A stretch of 64,000 nucleotides of DNA from Tipula vernalis (lineage: Eukaryota; Arthropoda; Insecta; Diptera; Tipulidae): NCBI GenBank assembly GCA_958295665.1, contig OY282558.1, forward strand, positions 352,637,034 through 352,701,033, in the 5' to 3' direction. Position numbers and translations under genes: made by a program. This document shows positions 1 through 11,220 of the stretch, one piece after another; position 1 is the stretch's first letter, and the number at the start of each line of letters is the position of its first letter. The notes beneath the pieces are model-generated. The model was not told where the DNA came from, did no database searches, and worked only from the letters and a program-made list of their open reading frames with translations.

Positions 1-84
1 ATCACTTGAGCATGAGTAGTTGCGATTAGATACAAGTACTTGTGAGTAGTTTGCTAACGCCAATGAAACATGCTTATTATATAT

Positions 85-2173
85 CGGTGGTGGAAATCTA
101 TCGATAGTACTATCGATATATCAATAGCTTCATCCATACATGAGAGTTTTGCTATTATTCGATATTACTTTAGTTGCGATTTTATTGTGATTCCTTTTAT
201 TTGCTTGGTGGGAATTTCGATTGTTTATCGTGCAGTTATTTGTGAAACGTTTGTGTGGTAACATTAACTAAAATTCAAACGAGAAGTTAATTATAAATAA
301 AAGTAACTCACAGAGTTTGCAAGTAGCAAGTAGAATAGAAAGAGTTCAGCCGCAACCAGACTGTGAAGTGGAAGTACATAAAGATAAATAAGCAGGATGT
401 TTAAATGGGGCACACTCCTTAAAAGTTTGGACGTTTTTTAAAGGATCGGCCGATAAAATGTTGGCAAAATGCATTTCTTGTGGAAAAGAATACAAGACAA
501 GTGGCGATACGAGCAACATGGCTGACTACATAAAGAGAAATTTTAAATCAGCGTATATTTTAAAGGGAGCATCCGAAAAGCCAGTTGTACCAATGTACAG
601 ATTGTAAAAATGAATTGGACGAAGCAGTCACACTAACGATAGCAAAAGATTTGGAACCCTTCAGCATCGTAGACGACAAAGGTTTTCGAAATCTTGTAAA
701 TAAGCTTGATCCCAAATACGTCGTTCCTAGCAAAACTATAATACGGAATAGTTAGATGCCGAACATTTTTAACAATACTACGCGAAAGCTAAAACATTTG
801 TTGAATGAAGTAAATAACATAGGTATCACTTGTGATTTGTGAAGCTCTAGAGCGACAGAAGCGTAACTGTGACATGTCATTTTTTCGTACAAAATTATGA
901 GTTAAAATCGGTAGTTCTTTCCACAAAAGCAACGGCGTTTTTATGGAAGGGAAATAAAATAGAAACTTCTTTGAGTCTTTTAACCGATAATGCTAGTCAT
1001 GGTCAAGGCATTTGACTTACTAGGTATACAAGAGATAGAATGTTTCACACAATGTTTGAACATGGGCGGTACAAGACGCGTTAAACCTAGACAAAGTGCG
1101 TTTCATTACCACAAAATGTAAGGAGATGCTTCAGATATGTTGAAGAAAGAGCAAGGTACACCATCGCGTATAAACTAATACAAGAAGTGCCAACAAGATG
1201 GAACAGTACATGTTACATGATTCAACGGATCCTACAAGTCATTGATCCGTGCTCAATGTAACAAAAGCAATATGCGAGAAAAGTTATGTGACAATTTCGT
1301 TAATTATTCCAATTACCCACAGTTCATATTTAAACTTGTTACAAATTAAGAAAAATCTTAAAACTGAATACGGAACGAATCTATGCACTCTTACAACTCA
1401 AAATTTAATTTATCGATTGTATCCTTATTACCGTTGCAAATTAATGTTGGCATGGTCGCAACTATCTTAGATCCACGCTTTAAATGTGATAGATTTCTTC
1501 GCAAAGAAAATTCAGAAAAAGTGGAAAATGAATTAAGCAAATCCTGTGAACCAAATAGAAAATATGCCAAGTGGCCAATCAGCTTATACACATTCTGACT
1601 ATTGTTTCTTAAACAGAAATTAGTCACAATTTAGCCTAGATTAATTGCTTTTTTGTGGGAATAGTGAAGCCCTACCGAAATGCCTATAGTTGGCAGAGTT
1701 TTAATTTCATTTAATTATTTTCAATTCACTTTTATTTTAGAACAGCAAACAATTTGGCTCAGTACGACAATGCGCCTTGAAGTATTTGTGTATTCCGGCA
1801 ACATCTGTGGAATCCGAGCTGATCCTTAGCGCAACAGGGCAATTTATCAGCTATCGACGATTCCGCCAGAAAGCCAAAAATGTTGAAACGCTGACTTTCT
1901 GACATAAAAACGATTGGCTGAAAACTGCGGAACATACCGATTATAACTGCCTATGTAATTAATTGTTGGTTCTAGTAAACTTGTATGTGAGTTGCTATTT
2001 TTTGTTATCGGCATTTTTTTGTTTTTGTTTTAATTGAATAAAACTTTATAAATTGATGTTACGATAGTATCGCTAGTATATCAATAGTATTTTAATTTGT
2101 TTCGATCGTTTTCTATCGTTTGTTTTTTATTTTACTATCGGTAGTTGAAATTATAGATAGTTTTCCAACACAG
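85..2173 (+). mobile_element. Degenerate hAT DNA transposon
   Basis: The ends form an imperfect inverted repeat: the left end begins CGGTGGTGGAAATCTATC and the right end reads inward CTGTGTTGGAAAACTATC (15 of 18 bases match), a hAT-like terminus. Both ends are rich in CTATCGATAG-like motifs. Between them are hAT coding remnants on the plus strand in changing frames. I see no convincing 8-bp target duplication, so the exact ends are approximate. The element is old: its coding frames are broken many times. Confidence 0.7.
420..1960 (+). pseudogene. hAT transposase remnant (BED finger to dimerisation domain)
   Basis: Cut-and-paste transposase, nuclear if it were active. Near 425-545 the translation gives a BED-type zinc finger (KVWTFFKG, CISCGKEYKTSGD, then NMADYIKR). 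Near 670-755 it gives the hAT signature DDKGFRNLVNKLDPKYVVPS. At 1770-1930 it gives the C-terminal dimerisation block (YLCIPATSVESE, LSATGQFISYRRFR, then KNVETL and NDWLKTAEHTDYNC). These pieces lie in different frames and are separated by stops. The arrangement is that of ZBED-like hAT proteins. It cannot make a functional protein. Confidence 0.75.
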
Positions 2174-2765
2174 GAAGTATAATGAAGAATGTAAGAAGAG
2201 ACGAACTCAAGTTACTGAACGGTTAAATTAAAATTCCTGAAACTGCTGCTGAACGAAATAGAGCGTTTCACGAAAGCTTAGAGCGTTTCAGGAAGTAATT
2301 AAATACCCGTCCACTTTTTTCTAAAAAAAACTTTTTAATGAAAACGTTACATAAGGCCATAATTTATATTTGCTGTGTGTGTGAACACGAATTTTCCAGT
2401 CATCTTATCGTCATTTTTGGGGTATTTTCATTTTAGAACACATAAAAAACCACGTGTATGAAGTTTGTCCCAAACAAATAAATCAAATGAGAATTTTCAA
2501 CACCAAATATGTGTTAGTAATTAGTACACTATAAAACTTAATCTGGAAAGAGATAAAATGTAATAAACAACATATAAATTTTGTGCATGCAGTATCAAGC
2601 AGTAGGATTACCGAAAATCAAATTTTCTATCACGAATATTGGGTTTTCTCCGGTATGAGTACGTATATGGCTTTAATTCACCGAAAAGTTGTTTGACTCT
2701 TTCAAAATACGCACAAAATGAATGTTTTGATGGGCGGTTTTACTCAGCTTCTTGACGTAAGTTAC
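2174..2765. other. Gene-free stretch
   Basis: No supported gene. Around 2252-2298 a short motif (AGAGCGTTTCA) occurs twice, followed by AT-rich unique sequence. Confidence 0.5.
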
Positions 2766-2769
2766 ATAT

Positions 2770-3249
2770 TGTGACGGTGACACCTAGTGTGTAATAGAAT
2801 AAGTAAAACTAATAGCACAATGTGTACTAAATGGAATTCTCCATGATAAAAATTGTTACGTAATGTTTCTACGCTATTCTAACTAGAAAAATCATGAGCT
2901 TTCGAAAAGTTTGTTTTGTGTATTTAAAAAGGCGAACAAGATCGAATTGGATTATTAGTATTTGGAACGCGATAGAGTAAACTTGTAAGATTATAAGTAG
3001 TATTTGGAAAGCGACAGTGTGAAGATTAAAAAGTGATTTAAAAAGTGTTTTAGTGTAAAATAAAAAGTAAAAGTGATCAGTAAAATTTGAGAATAATTTA
3101 TATAAAGTGATTTTGTGAATTTTTATTGATAAACTGTGTTGTAATAAATTTTGTGAAATAAATAAATTCGTTGGAGATAAATTAAGTTGATTTTGTATTA
3201 TTCACAATCTAGTGATACGAGCCTTGGGTGACAAGGCAAAAACGTAACA
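2770..3249 (+). mobile_element. Solo LTR (480 bp)
   Basis: The unit starts TGTGACGG and ends CGTAACA (TG...CA ends with a short imperfect terminal inverted repeat). It is flanked on both sides by ATAT (2766-2769 and 3250-3253), a 4-bp target duplication. Inside, in the expected order, are a TATA-like box (TATTTAAAA near 2919), a transcribed-looking G/A-rich stretch, and AATAAA-type polyadenylation signals around 3140-3165. There is no gag-pol next to it. This fits a solo LTR left by recombination between two LTRs of a full element. It does not match the other LTR candidate in the window (42136). Confidence 0.7.
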
Positions 3250-3814
3250 ATATTTACGCTGTTACCGTGGTTTATGCAGCTCTTTCGTTCCTTTGATTTA
3301 GATTCGTAGTTATCGCTTAAATGCGGTGGAAATAAATATCCGAAATGTGTCACATCTCACAGCCCATAGAAGTGTGAATGCCTGTGGATTTTGTCACGAC
3401 CACGACTACGGCGAGAAAAGTACCTTAAATTATTTAAATCTAATCAATAAACGTAGTTTAAGAGAAATTAAAGATATTGAAAGTCGGACAAGAATGCAAT
3501 ATAATTACAAGTTGCGGAGGGGCGAGAAGGTATCGAGACAACCTTTTTTCCTTTTAAAAATTTCAGGACTACGAAACAATTTTTATTTTGACAACAATCC
3601 TAAAAAGACGCAATATGGTAAGAACACAAATCAATACTAAAAGAAATATTTTTTCAAGTAAAAATATGTAAAAATTTTATTTTATTAAATTTGTTAAAGT
3701 AAACGCATACAAATTTCGATTTGTTTTCCGTAACACTAAAAAAAACTGTCAAATTGATTCAATATTGCTGTCAAATTATCGATCTATTATGGTAATCGGT
3801 CAACAGTCTTTTCA
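3250..3814. other. Flank with an orphan 104-codon frame
   Basis: A 104-codon plus-strand frame (3326-3640) resembles no family I know. It contains a possible short GT-AG intron (about 3529-3574). I cannot support it as a gene. Confidence 0.2.
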
Positions 3815-4017
3815 AGGTAGCCGCATGCCTAAAGACTTCAGGTTTTTTGACACGCAGTCTACACTAAAAAGAGTTACTAAATAAAAGTTACTAAATGTTT
3901 TTGTTGTTGTATTATTTTTGGTAACTTTTTTGGAATACAAGAGAGATGGCAAATTTTTATCTGTTTAGTGTAGACTGCGTGTCAAAAAACCTGAAGTCTG
4001 TTGGCATGCGGCTACCT
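3815..4017. mobile_element. MITE with ~52-bp inverted repeats
   Basis: Left arm 3815-3869 starts AGGTAGCCGCATGCC and is mirrored by the right arm (about 3963-4017), with only a few mismatches. About 100 bp of AT-rich sequence separates them. There is no coding capacity. The target duplication is unclear, so the superfamily is not assigned. Confidence 0.75.
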
Positions 4018-4509
4018 CCAACGACATAAATATTTATTCTCAATGGCGCCCTCAAACTTCACCGTATCAAAATCAAAATAACAATTTAACGTTCTTGAAA
4101 AAAAGTTAAAACAATTACAAATGTCAAATCACATAAAATATAGGATGACCCAAAATTTCCTTAAAGGATTTTGTTTTAGTACTAATGTAAAAATAACAAT
4201 CAAAACTTTAGTACTTTTTGGTTGTAATTTTTTTAGTGCTAAGGCCGTACCATGAGAGTACCATGTTAAATATTCACACGTAATAATTTTTACATAAAAC
4301 ACATACTCATCCAAATTATTACAGTCGTTCCTTATGATACGTTTTGACAGATCCAAGTGAAATATTTTAACTATTCTAGTAGAGAATGTATTCAATTTAT
4401 TACAAATGATCAACCATACGATCCCTATGTATATTGAATCGCCATTATTTCTTCGCTGGTTGTAACATTTTGAATATGTTCATCCTCTTCAATTATACCA
4501 TATAATTTT

Positions 4510-4799
4510 CAATTTTTTAAATAAATGGCTAATTATAGACCAAGTTGTGTTATTAATTAATTTTATTTATTAAATCTTTATAAAATTATGCCAAATTTTC
4601 GTTTTTTTCAAACACTGCAAAAACAAGGCAAAAAATTTCACTAAACTTCTCGATACAACAAAAAACTTTTAGTGAAATTGTTTGCCTTTAAAATGTTTTA
4701 AAAAAAACGAAAATTCGGCACAATTTTATAAAGATTTATTAAATAAAATTTAATAATAACATAACTTGGTCTATAATTAGCCACTTATTAAAAAAATTG
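4510..4799. mobile_element. Palindromic MITE (290 bp)
   Basis: Almost the whole 290 bp folds on itself. The left arm contains GGCTAATTATAGACCAAGT and the right arm its reverse complement, and inner segments (for example the AAAACGAAAATT-type motifs) also pair. It is non-coding, and no target duplication is evident. Confidence 0.7.
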
Positions 4800-5061
4800 A
4801 TAATAAGAGACCATTAACCAGTGATTATATCATTCCTAGTGTTCGGTCTGGCCAAAATGATAAAAAAAACAAGATTTTTATGTCAAAATATGTAGCATAA
4901 AACGCACTCATTTATCATGAAAAATCCAACTTTATTTTTGGATTTAGATGTCAACATTTCGTGGATTTGGCTGTCAAATGAAAATATATTTTAGTGAGCT
5001 GTTTTTTTTAAATAATATTAAAGTTAAATATGCTTTTTAAATCTAAGTGAAACATGGATTT

Positions 5062-5620
5062 ATCAAGATGCGTGCAGAACCCGATGATTTTGAGAAATCA
5101 ATGGGCCAAATGTGCGCGATTTGTTTATTACAAGCGCCCATGAGGTTGAATTCAACAACAAAAAGGTATGAGTACGATTTCATAAGTTAAAAATGTTAAC
5201 TAATTGGGATTAATCTTTTTTTAGGGAATCATTATTTAAGTTATGTTCCAATGCAAAACAAAAGGCATTCCAAAAAATTCTAATCAGATTAACACGTAAA
5301 TTAGAAAAGAAATTGTCATGTAAACATGTTGTATTCATTAAAATTTACCAAAGCCAACACGTAAAACCAGAACTCAATGCTATCTGAAGATTTAGTCTTC
5401 CCAGCTGAAATTTTAGGTAATCGCATTCGAGTCAAACTAGATGGATCGCAGGTGATCAACGTTCATTTATATAAAACAACAAATTACAATTGAACATAAA
5501 GTGAGTGCAGTTTACAAATTTATGCAATATATCAAAATTACCCGCCCTTGTGTTTTTTGGTAGATCAAACAAAGTTTACTAAAAATCGAAAAAGTCGCAA
5601 ACATTACTGGGACGTATTAG
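5062..5620 (+). pseudogene. RpS7: Ribosomal protein S7 (eS7) fragment with introns
   Basis: eS7 is a small-subunit ribosomal protein of about 194 residues. In order, across frames, I can read: AEPDDFEKS (5074 on); LFITSAHEVEFNNKK (ends 5165); an apparent phase-0 intron with GTATGAG donor and TTTTAG acceptor (5166-5224); IIIYVP-like and KAFQKILIRL; LEKKLSCKHVVFI; a frame-shifted KPTRKTRT; then [26 protein letters not shown] and a shifted TIEHK ending at 5500. A second apparent intron (5501-5563) leads to a weak VYKK/TGRD-like tail. At least two internal coding blocks are deleted and several frameshifts are present. Because introns persist, this is a DNA-level copy and not a processed retrogene. 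Confidence 0.85.
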
Positions 5621-6126
5621 ATATTGTCTCGGATATAAATTTACAGAAACATTTCATCCAAAATTCTTTAACTTTCTTGTTCTGGTTAATATAATTTGGG
5701 CTAATGGTTTTTTTCTACTTCTTCAACTTGAGACATTTACATCAGTAAAAAGCTAAAAAATGTAAAAAAATGTAAAAATTATGTAAAAAGCTAACAGGGT
5801 GAGATGTCACATCCGAATTCTCTGAGCCATACTTATTCAAAAATTTTGTTTAACATGATTAAGATCATAAGTGTTAATCGCTAAAGAAAATACAAAAAAA
5901 TTAAAAACTAGCATTTTGTGTTTAATTTAATAGCAATTTTGTTGTTTAAATTGCTAAAATGCAACCATTTTTTCCGAATATTTAGTTTGGTACTTTGGAA
6001 AAAATAATACAAAGAACACTAAAAAATCACAATAAAAGTAAATCAATTCGTAATTCCCTAGGAAAACCAAAATAGTGCCATGATCGGAATACTTAGTAGT
6101 CCTACAGATTTTGTTTACAATTTACA

Positions 6127-6399
6127 AACGAATTTTCATTGTTTACTAAATTAGGTAAGAAAATTGCTAAAATAATGAAAACCGCAAGTTTCTAATTAAC
6201 GATAGCTAAAATATCGTGCATTTACTAAATATCAAATTTTAATAGTTTTAATAATTTCAATTAATTAATAATTTTGAATTTAATATGATTAATTGAAATT
6301 TTGTACTAAACCTATTAAAATTTTATATATATTATATAGTAAAATGCACGATATTTTAGCAATTTTCTTACATAATTTGGTGAAAAATGATAATTCGTT
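6127..6399. mobile_element. Palindromic MITE nested in the RpS7-bearing element
   Basis: The left arm runs from AACGAATTTTCATTGTTTAC through GTAAGAAAATTGCTAAAAT to ATATCGTGCATTTACTA. The right arm is the near reverse complement, ending TAATTCGTT. The centre is AT-rich. It has no coding capacity. Confidence 0.6.
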
Positions 6400-6779
6400 C
6401 TCAATGTGTACCGGCGTTTAAGTAGAGTTTGACGTATAAACCAAATTTTTCATTTTTGGCTGTTCGGTCAGGTTTGACGTAATATTTAACGAGGTGAAGT
6501 TAGCAGGTAATGAGTTTGACGTAAAATATCGTGGTTTTTTTTTCGTTTTGACCAGACCGAACACGTCCATTTTCATGATTTAAACTAATGTCAAGCGGTA
6601 CATGATCTTTAGTATTTACACAAATATTATAAAAAGTACAGCAAGATGCCACGATTTTAATCGAATTTTCTAACTATCACGTAAAAATTATTATTGAATT
6701 CGGGCAGTAAAAATAAAAAATGTCTGCGAAGGGGAAAATTTCTCAAGTAAATGTCACAAATTATTATTTATCACGGTAT

Positions 6780-7100
6780 TATCACAATATTCGGGCACGG
6801 CCTAAGTGTACGTTTCGACAGAAAACTTCATTGCTATTTTTACAAAGAGAAATATTTTTTTATTTGGTTGTGTGGTTGTTTCGTTTGGATGTATTTCTGC
6901 TTTTTGACAGTTGATGCGATTTTAAAACGATTGAAAATGAGTGCGAGTTTACGATCATTTTCTTATGAAAAATTTTCAGTAGATTCAATATAAATTTTAT
7001 ATGTAAAACAAAAGAATTATGTTCGGAAGGGGAAATTTGTTTACGAAATAGACTACGTCGATTGGTTGTCTGTTGAAAATTTTTCATCAGAAAATGGTCG
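6780..7100. repeat. Old dispersed repeat, related to 13560-13690
   Basis: The segment with TTTACAAAGAGAAATATTTT and the following Phe/Cys-coding stretch has a clear diverged copy at 13575-13690. CGTTTCGACAGAAAAC-type sequence here also recurs inverted near 12880. The short frames in it appear only because of the repeat. It is probably a fragment of a non-autonomous TE. Confidence 0.4.
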
Positions 7101-7435
7101 TAAACTCGGCATAAATGACAAATTTACGGACGAATATGAGAAGGTCTATCAAGGTCGTGAATTCCGAACATATCCATTATTTATTAATTCAAGATTTATT
7201 AGATTATGTTTTTGTATCTAGTAATAAGAATAAAAAAAATTAACTTTGAGCCGCCATGTTGCCATTTTATAATATTTTGGCACACAATTTAGGGATTTCT
7301 TCGGATAATGATCAGGAATCACTTTTTCATTATAGATGGTCATTATGGCAAGCCTCATTCGTAAAAATCTGCAAACCTATTCATAATAAACAAACAATAA
7401 TAGAAATGATAATCCGCTTGTCACATACATGTACA

Positions 7436-7560
7436 ATACAGGGTGGTTCATTAATTTCAAAGAGAGCCCTAATGTAAAACACATAAAACATATGGGAAAT
7501 CACTTTTTTTTCAAAGAATAATTTTTAAATAAAAATTCACAAACTCTTTATACTCACCAT
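7436..7560 (-). repeat. End fragment of a dispersed repeat family
   Basis: The sequence around 7476-7510 (CACATAAAACATATGGGAAA) is the inverted counterpart of 18866-18915 and 24680-24730. It is therefore a third, truncated copy of that family. Confidence 0.45.
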
Positions 7561-7892
7561 AAAATAATGAGCAGAAATATTTGAAAATGATTTCCATTTT
7601 CATTTAATAATTGATTTATTTAAAGAAATCTTTTTACAACATCAATTTCCACTAAATTTAATAAAAGCTAGTTTACAAGTTAAAAAATAAATTTAACTAC
7701 TTTAATACTCGCCAATAGATGGCAGAAAAGCTTTCAGCCGCTGTCAAAATTACTTATTCGTTTATAGGAAAAAACAATCAAAACAATGAGAGAAGAAATT
7801 ATTATAATTTTATAAATATCAATCAATATCGGTAAGAAATACATAATAGATACTTATATGTTCATATCGATATACATATTTCCTTATTACAG

Positions 7893-8014
7893 TGCCGATT
7901 TCATTTCCAGGGCAACAAATACCACCGAATCCGCAACAATTTGCACAATTCCCAAGTGTTACAAATTTTGTCTAACAATTTGACAATATGAGTTGGGGTA
8001 ACGTTTGGGAATAA
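7893..8014 (+). pseudogene. Unidentified host-like 3' exon fragment
   Basis: A single frame runs from a TTATTACAG acceptor-like site (ends 7892) to TAA at 8012-8014. It gives a Pro/Gln-rich peptide (PISFPGQQIPPNPQQFAQF, then NFV, one internal stop, then FDNMSWGNVWE). A possible donor (GGTAAG) lies at 7831. The composition is protein-like and unlike the surroundings, and AATAAA-like signals follow. I do not recognise the gene. It may be another captured or degraded host exon. Confidence 0.35.
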
Positions 8015-8430
8015 ACCGTTAATGGGTATACTCATATAACTGAGATACATAAAATATAATAAATTTAAAATAAATACCTTGTCAAATTTTATTTTACTCT
8101 TAAAAATAAAAACAGAAGTAAAGATAGTATGTGGTGATACGACAGATAGCTAGAAACAAATTACACAAGAAATAAAATATCACAGTGAAGCTAAATGAAT
8201 TTGATTTACCTTTGTATCCTCCCAAAACATTATTATTACATGAAAAACCAATCGGTCATGAAATGTTGTGACATCTTGTTGAAACTGTGACAGTTCAGTG
8301 TCATTAGAAAGAGATGACACTACATCCCGTATACCGTCCACATCCACAATAAGCAAGTTTCTCCGTGGTTATGTGTAGTGACATCTGTCTTTTAGTAGCA
8401 AAACTTGACAACACTCGTTCGACTGGCTAA
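8015..8430. other. Gene-free flank of the Harbinger element
   Basis: AT-rich sequence with no supported gene, ending in the TAA target site (8428-8430) of the Harbinger insertion. Confidence 0.5.
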
Positions 8431-8699
8431 AGGCAAGGCTCCATGAAAGCTAATACGAACGATTTCGTTAAAACGTTTTTACAATTTTTACCTCTATTGT
8501 TATATTTTTTAAATCGAGGTTAATTAAAAATTGTAACGGAACATGTAAATTTTAATTTTCGAACTTCAGTTCGTAGCAAAATATTTTATTTTATTCAAAT
8601 AAGCAATTTTTCATTTTCGTCGTACGATATGGCGATTTCGGGAAAAAAAATTTAAAAAAAATCGTTCAACCGGAAAACGAACTCATCCTCCAGTACAAC

Positions 8700-8760
8700 G
8701 ATTTTTTTTTTCGTGGTATACATAACCACAAAAATCAAAACGTCATTTTATAAATTTTCT
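8700..8760 (+). promoter_or_regulatory. Subterminal direct repeat, left copy
   Basis: About 60 bp containing TATACATAACC and CAAAAATCAAAA lies just upstream of the MADF start. A copy in the same orientation lies at 11159-11220, just upstream of the minus-strand transposase start. It may be a transposase or MADF-protein binding site or shared promoter material. Function is inferred from position only. Confidence 0.5.
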
Positions 8761-8791
8761 TTTTGTTGGTGCGTAGGATTTCAACTGAAAC

Positions 8792-9579
8792 ATGGTGAGT
8801 GTAATTATTAATATTCTCGTATAATTTAATAAATTAATATATTCCGCATAATTTTAACAATGTTTAACAAATTAATATTATAAATTGTAGGGCGACTTCG
8901 AGACAATGTTGATATTGGAAGTAGAAAGCTACGAATGGCTGTATAATAAACAATCTCCGTTATACAAAAATAAAATTAAACGAGATCAAAGTTGGGAGAA
9001 CATTTCCAGTAATCTTGGGAGATCAGTCCAAGATTGCCAGAAGAAGTGGACCAATCTACGCGACACCTTTTTACGTTTGTGGAAAACAGAAAAAAACATA
9101 TCAAGTGGTTCGGCTCCCGTCAAGCCCATAAAATGGAGATTTTACAACAGCCTTTTATTTCTAGCTGAATACTCCATAGTACCGAAGTATACTTACATTT
9201 ATGCCTCAAAACAATGTAAACATCTTTTTAATATCTATATTATTTCAGCACGATTGACAACTACAATGATCCACTCCAACTTCAACAAATAGACTTCGAC
9301 ACAGATGTAATTGAAATTGATGCTGATGAGGAAGAAGAGATTTTTCCAGTTGAAAAGGAACCACCAACAAAAAAGCGGCGTCAAAAATCTGTGGATGTTG
9401 GCGATAAAATTGTCAACGCCATATGCAACTTAAACCGGACACCGTCACCACCACCACTTCATCAGTTTTTTGCTTCAATTGCTGTGCAAGGGGAAAGACT
9501 TTCACGAAAAAAGCAACTAGAACTACAAAAGAAATGTTTAAATACCCTATCGGAAGTGGAATTAAATGATTCTGATTGA
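8792..9579 (+). CDS. Harbinger-encoded MADF (Myb/SANT-like) DNA-binding protein
   Basis: Accessory protein that in PIF/Harbinger elements helps the transposase reach DNA and the nucleus. I infer three exons: the ATG alone at 8792-8794, then 8891-9186, then 9249-9579. The introns 8795-8890 and 9187-9248 have GT-AG borders, and the joined length is 630 nt (209 codons plus stop). The MADF domain occupies about residues 4-95: SYEWLYNKQSPLYKNK, WENISSNLGRSVQDCQKKW, LRDTFLR, then KWRFYNSLLFL. An acidic run (DADEEEE) and a basic KKRRQK nuclear-localisation-like run follow. The C-terminal segment (HQFFASIAVQGERLS) resembles the BESS-like tail of such proteins. The gene appears intact. The start is chosen because ATG is immediately followed by a consensus donor. 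Confidence 0.8.
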
Positions 9580-9819
9580 AGAAAATATGTGATTATAAAG
9601 TATATGCTGTATACTCACATTTATGTACACCTATGTTCAACTTGTAATAAGTATGTGATGAAATGTTCTAAACAATTTAAATTGAATTAAGCCTATTTTG
9701 TTTTAATGGGAAAAAAGACTGAATTTAATCTTAATATGATTTAATTAATAAATTAATTTATGTATTTTTATTGGAAATAAATTTTTTATTAAATGTATTA
9801 TTTTGAAAATTATTTGTTT

Positions 9820-11154
9820 CTAAATCATGTTATATTGGAATTCAATGTTGCCTTCGTTCACACACCAGTGGGCAAATTTTTCCCGTATGCCAAATCCAAT
9901 TGAAGCACGACTTGTATTTTCAACCAAGTTTTCTTGGCTAAAGACTGGCGCTTCCTCTGGAACAATCATACTGCGATTTTTTATTATTTCAACATTCGTT
10001 CTCAATAAATTGTGCAGAATGACGCACGTCAGAACTATATGGTTCGCAGTTGCATGACTACGAACCTCAATCCTCTTTAATAAAATTCTCCAGGTATGAG
10101 AGAGTATTCCAAACCCATTTTCCACTATTCTCCTAGCTCGGGATAGTCTACGGAGAAAAATACATTAAAAAAATGTATCACAAAAGTGTATGTATTGATT
10201 TACCTATAGTTGAAGATTTTTCTTGTTTGCGATAAATTTCGGCCAGAATATGGTGTTAGTAAATTTTCTTTTAAAGCGAACGCTTCATCTCCGATTAAAA
10301 CAAATGAAGTTTTTACCGAACTTTGGGGTAAACAACGATCCACAGGAATATTCAAAATTTGAGGATTTTTCAAAAATGCCTGTCCGAAGTTGGATTTTTT
10401 AAATATAGTGGAATCAGCATTGGATCCATAAGCGCCTATATCAACATATACAAATTTGTAAGTAGCATCTACAACAGCCATTAAAACCGTTGAAAATCTT
10501 TTTTTATAGTTAAAATTAAGGCTCCCTGAATTACTTGGAGCAAAAATATCAATATGCTTGCCATCGACGGCCCCCAAGCAATTGGGAAAATTCCACCTTT
10601 TATGGAATTCTTCCGCTGTACTCATCCAATCGTCGGTCTTTAATGTTGGTAACGCGACGGCTTTTAAATGTTGGTTAATTGCATCTACCACTTGGTAAAT
10701 ACATCTACGAATCGTCTGTCTCCCCATTCAAAATCTCAAGCTTAAATCAGCAAAACTGCAACCAGTGGCAAGATATCTGAAAATAATTTCGAAATCGAAT
10801 TAATTTAAATAACTACATGTATGTATAATAAATAGTTCACGTTTACCTTAATGCAATAACCAATTTTTCTTTTCCAGTGATGGTATCGTGTCTAAATGAG
10901 TTTTTAGATGGGCTTATGTATCTCACGATCTTATTGTATATAAAATTAAAATGATCCTCCGACATTCTAAAATAATTGAAATATTTGTCGGGGTATTTCT
11001 CTACCAGTTTTACAATTCTTTGGTATTCACCATTTTCATTTCTTTTAAGATTAACTGGATGAACATGATATCGATATCTTCGATTATTTTTATATTTTAG
11101 ATATAATCCAGCTAGTAAAAATAATTTTAGTTTTAAATTATCAATGCGCCCCAT
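9820..11154 (-). pseudogene. PIF/Harbinger transposase with one in-frame stop
   Basis: HARBI1-like DDE nuclease. Inferred exons on minus: 11154-10847, 10776-10204 and 10147-9820. The introns (10846-10777, 10203-10148) have GT-AG borders, and the exons total 1209 nt (402 codons plus stop), near the family's usual length. Catalytic acidic residues lie in GAVDGKHIDI (first D), GDEAFAL (second D) and SRARRIVENGFGIL (E). The helix-turn-helix-like YLATGCSFADLSLRF segment precedes a TGA at about 10728-10730, after which the frame continues with MGRQTIRR. This single nonsense codon is the only lesion I see. Upstream codons to 11289 read through terminal sequence, so MGRIDN (11154) is the likely start. 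Confidence 0.88.
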
Positions 11155-11158
11155 GGTA

Positions 11159-11220
11159 GACAATTTTTTTTTCGTCGTATACATAACCTCAAAAATCAAA
11201 ATGTCATTTGATAAATTTTT
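11159..11220 (+). promoter_or_regulatory. Subterminal direct repeat, right copy
   Basis: Same-strand copy of 8700-8760 (TATACATAACC, CAAAAATCAAAA), positioned directly upstream of the transposase start. It is a direct copy, not an inverted one, so it is not part of the terminal inverted repeat. Confidence 0.5.

Larger units (their letters stand above)
4839..6564. mobile_element. 1.7-kb TIR element carrying a host gene fragment
   Basis: The left end reads GTGTTCGGTCTGGCCAAAA and the right end reads inward GTGTTCGGTCTGGTCAAAA; similarity continues for about 30 bp. Near the right end the subterminal motif TTTGACGTA recurs three times (about 6429, 6474 and 6511). No transposase is recognisable, so the element is non-autonomous. 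It contains a ribosomal protein S7 fragment and a nested palindromic insert. The superfamily is unknown because no target duplication is visible. Confidence 0.65.

Noticed and set aside
4129..4413. 94-codon minus-strand frame
   Set aside because: AT-rich, matches no known family, no splice or promoter context; likely chance.
5062..5620. The authentic host RpS7 gene
   Set aside because: Multiple frameshifts and missing conserved blocks show a dead copy; a cell needs an intact one elsewhere.
10728..10730. Programmed stop-codon read-through or selenocysteine in the Harbinger transposase
   Set aside because: No supporting RNA structure seen; a single inactivating mutation is the simpler explanation.
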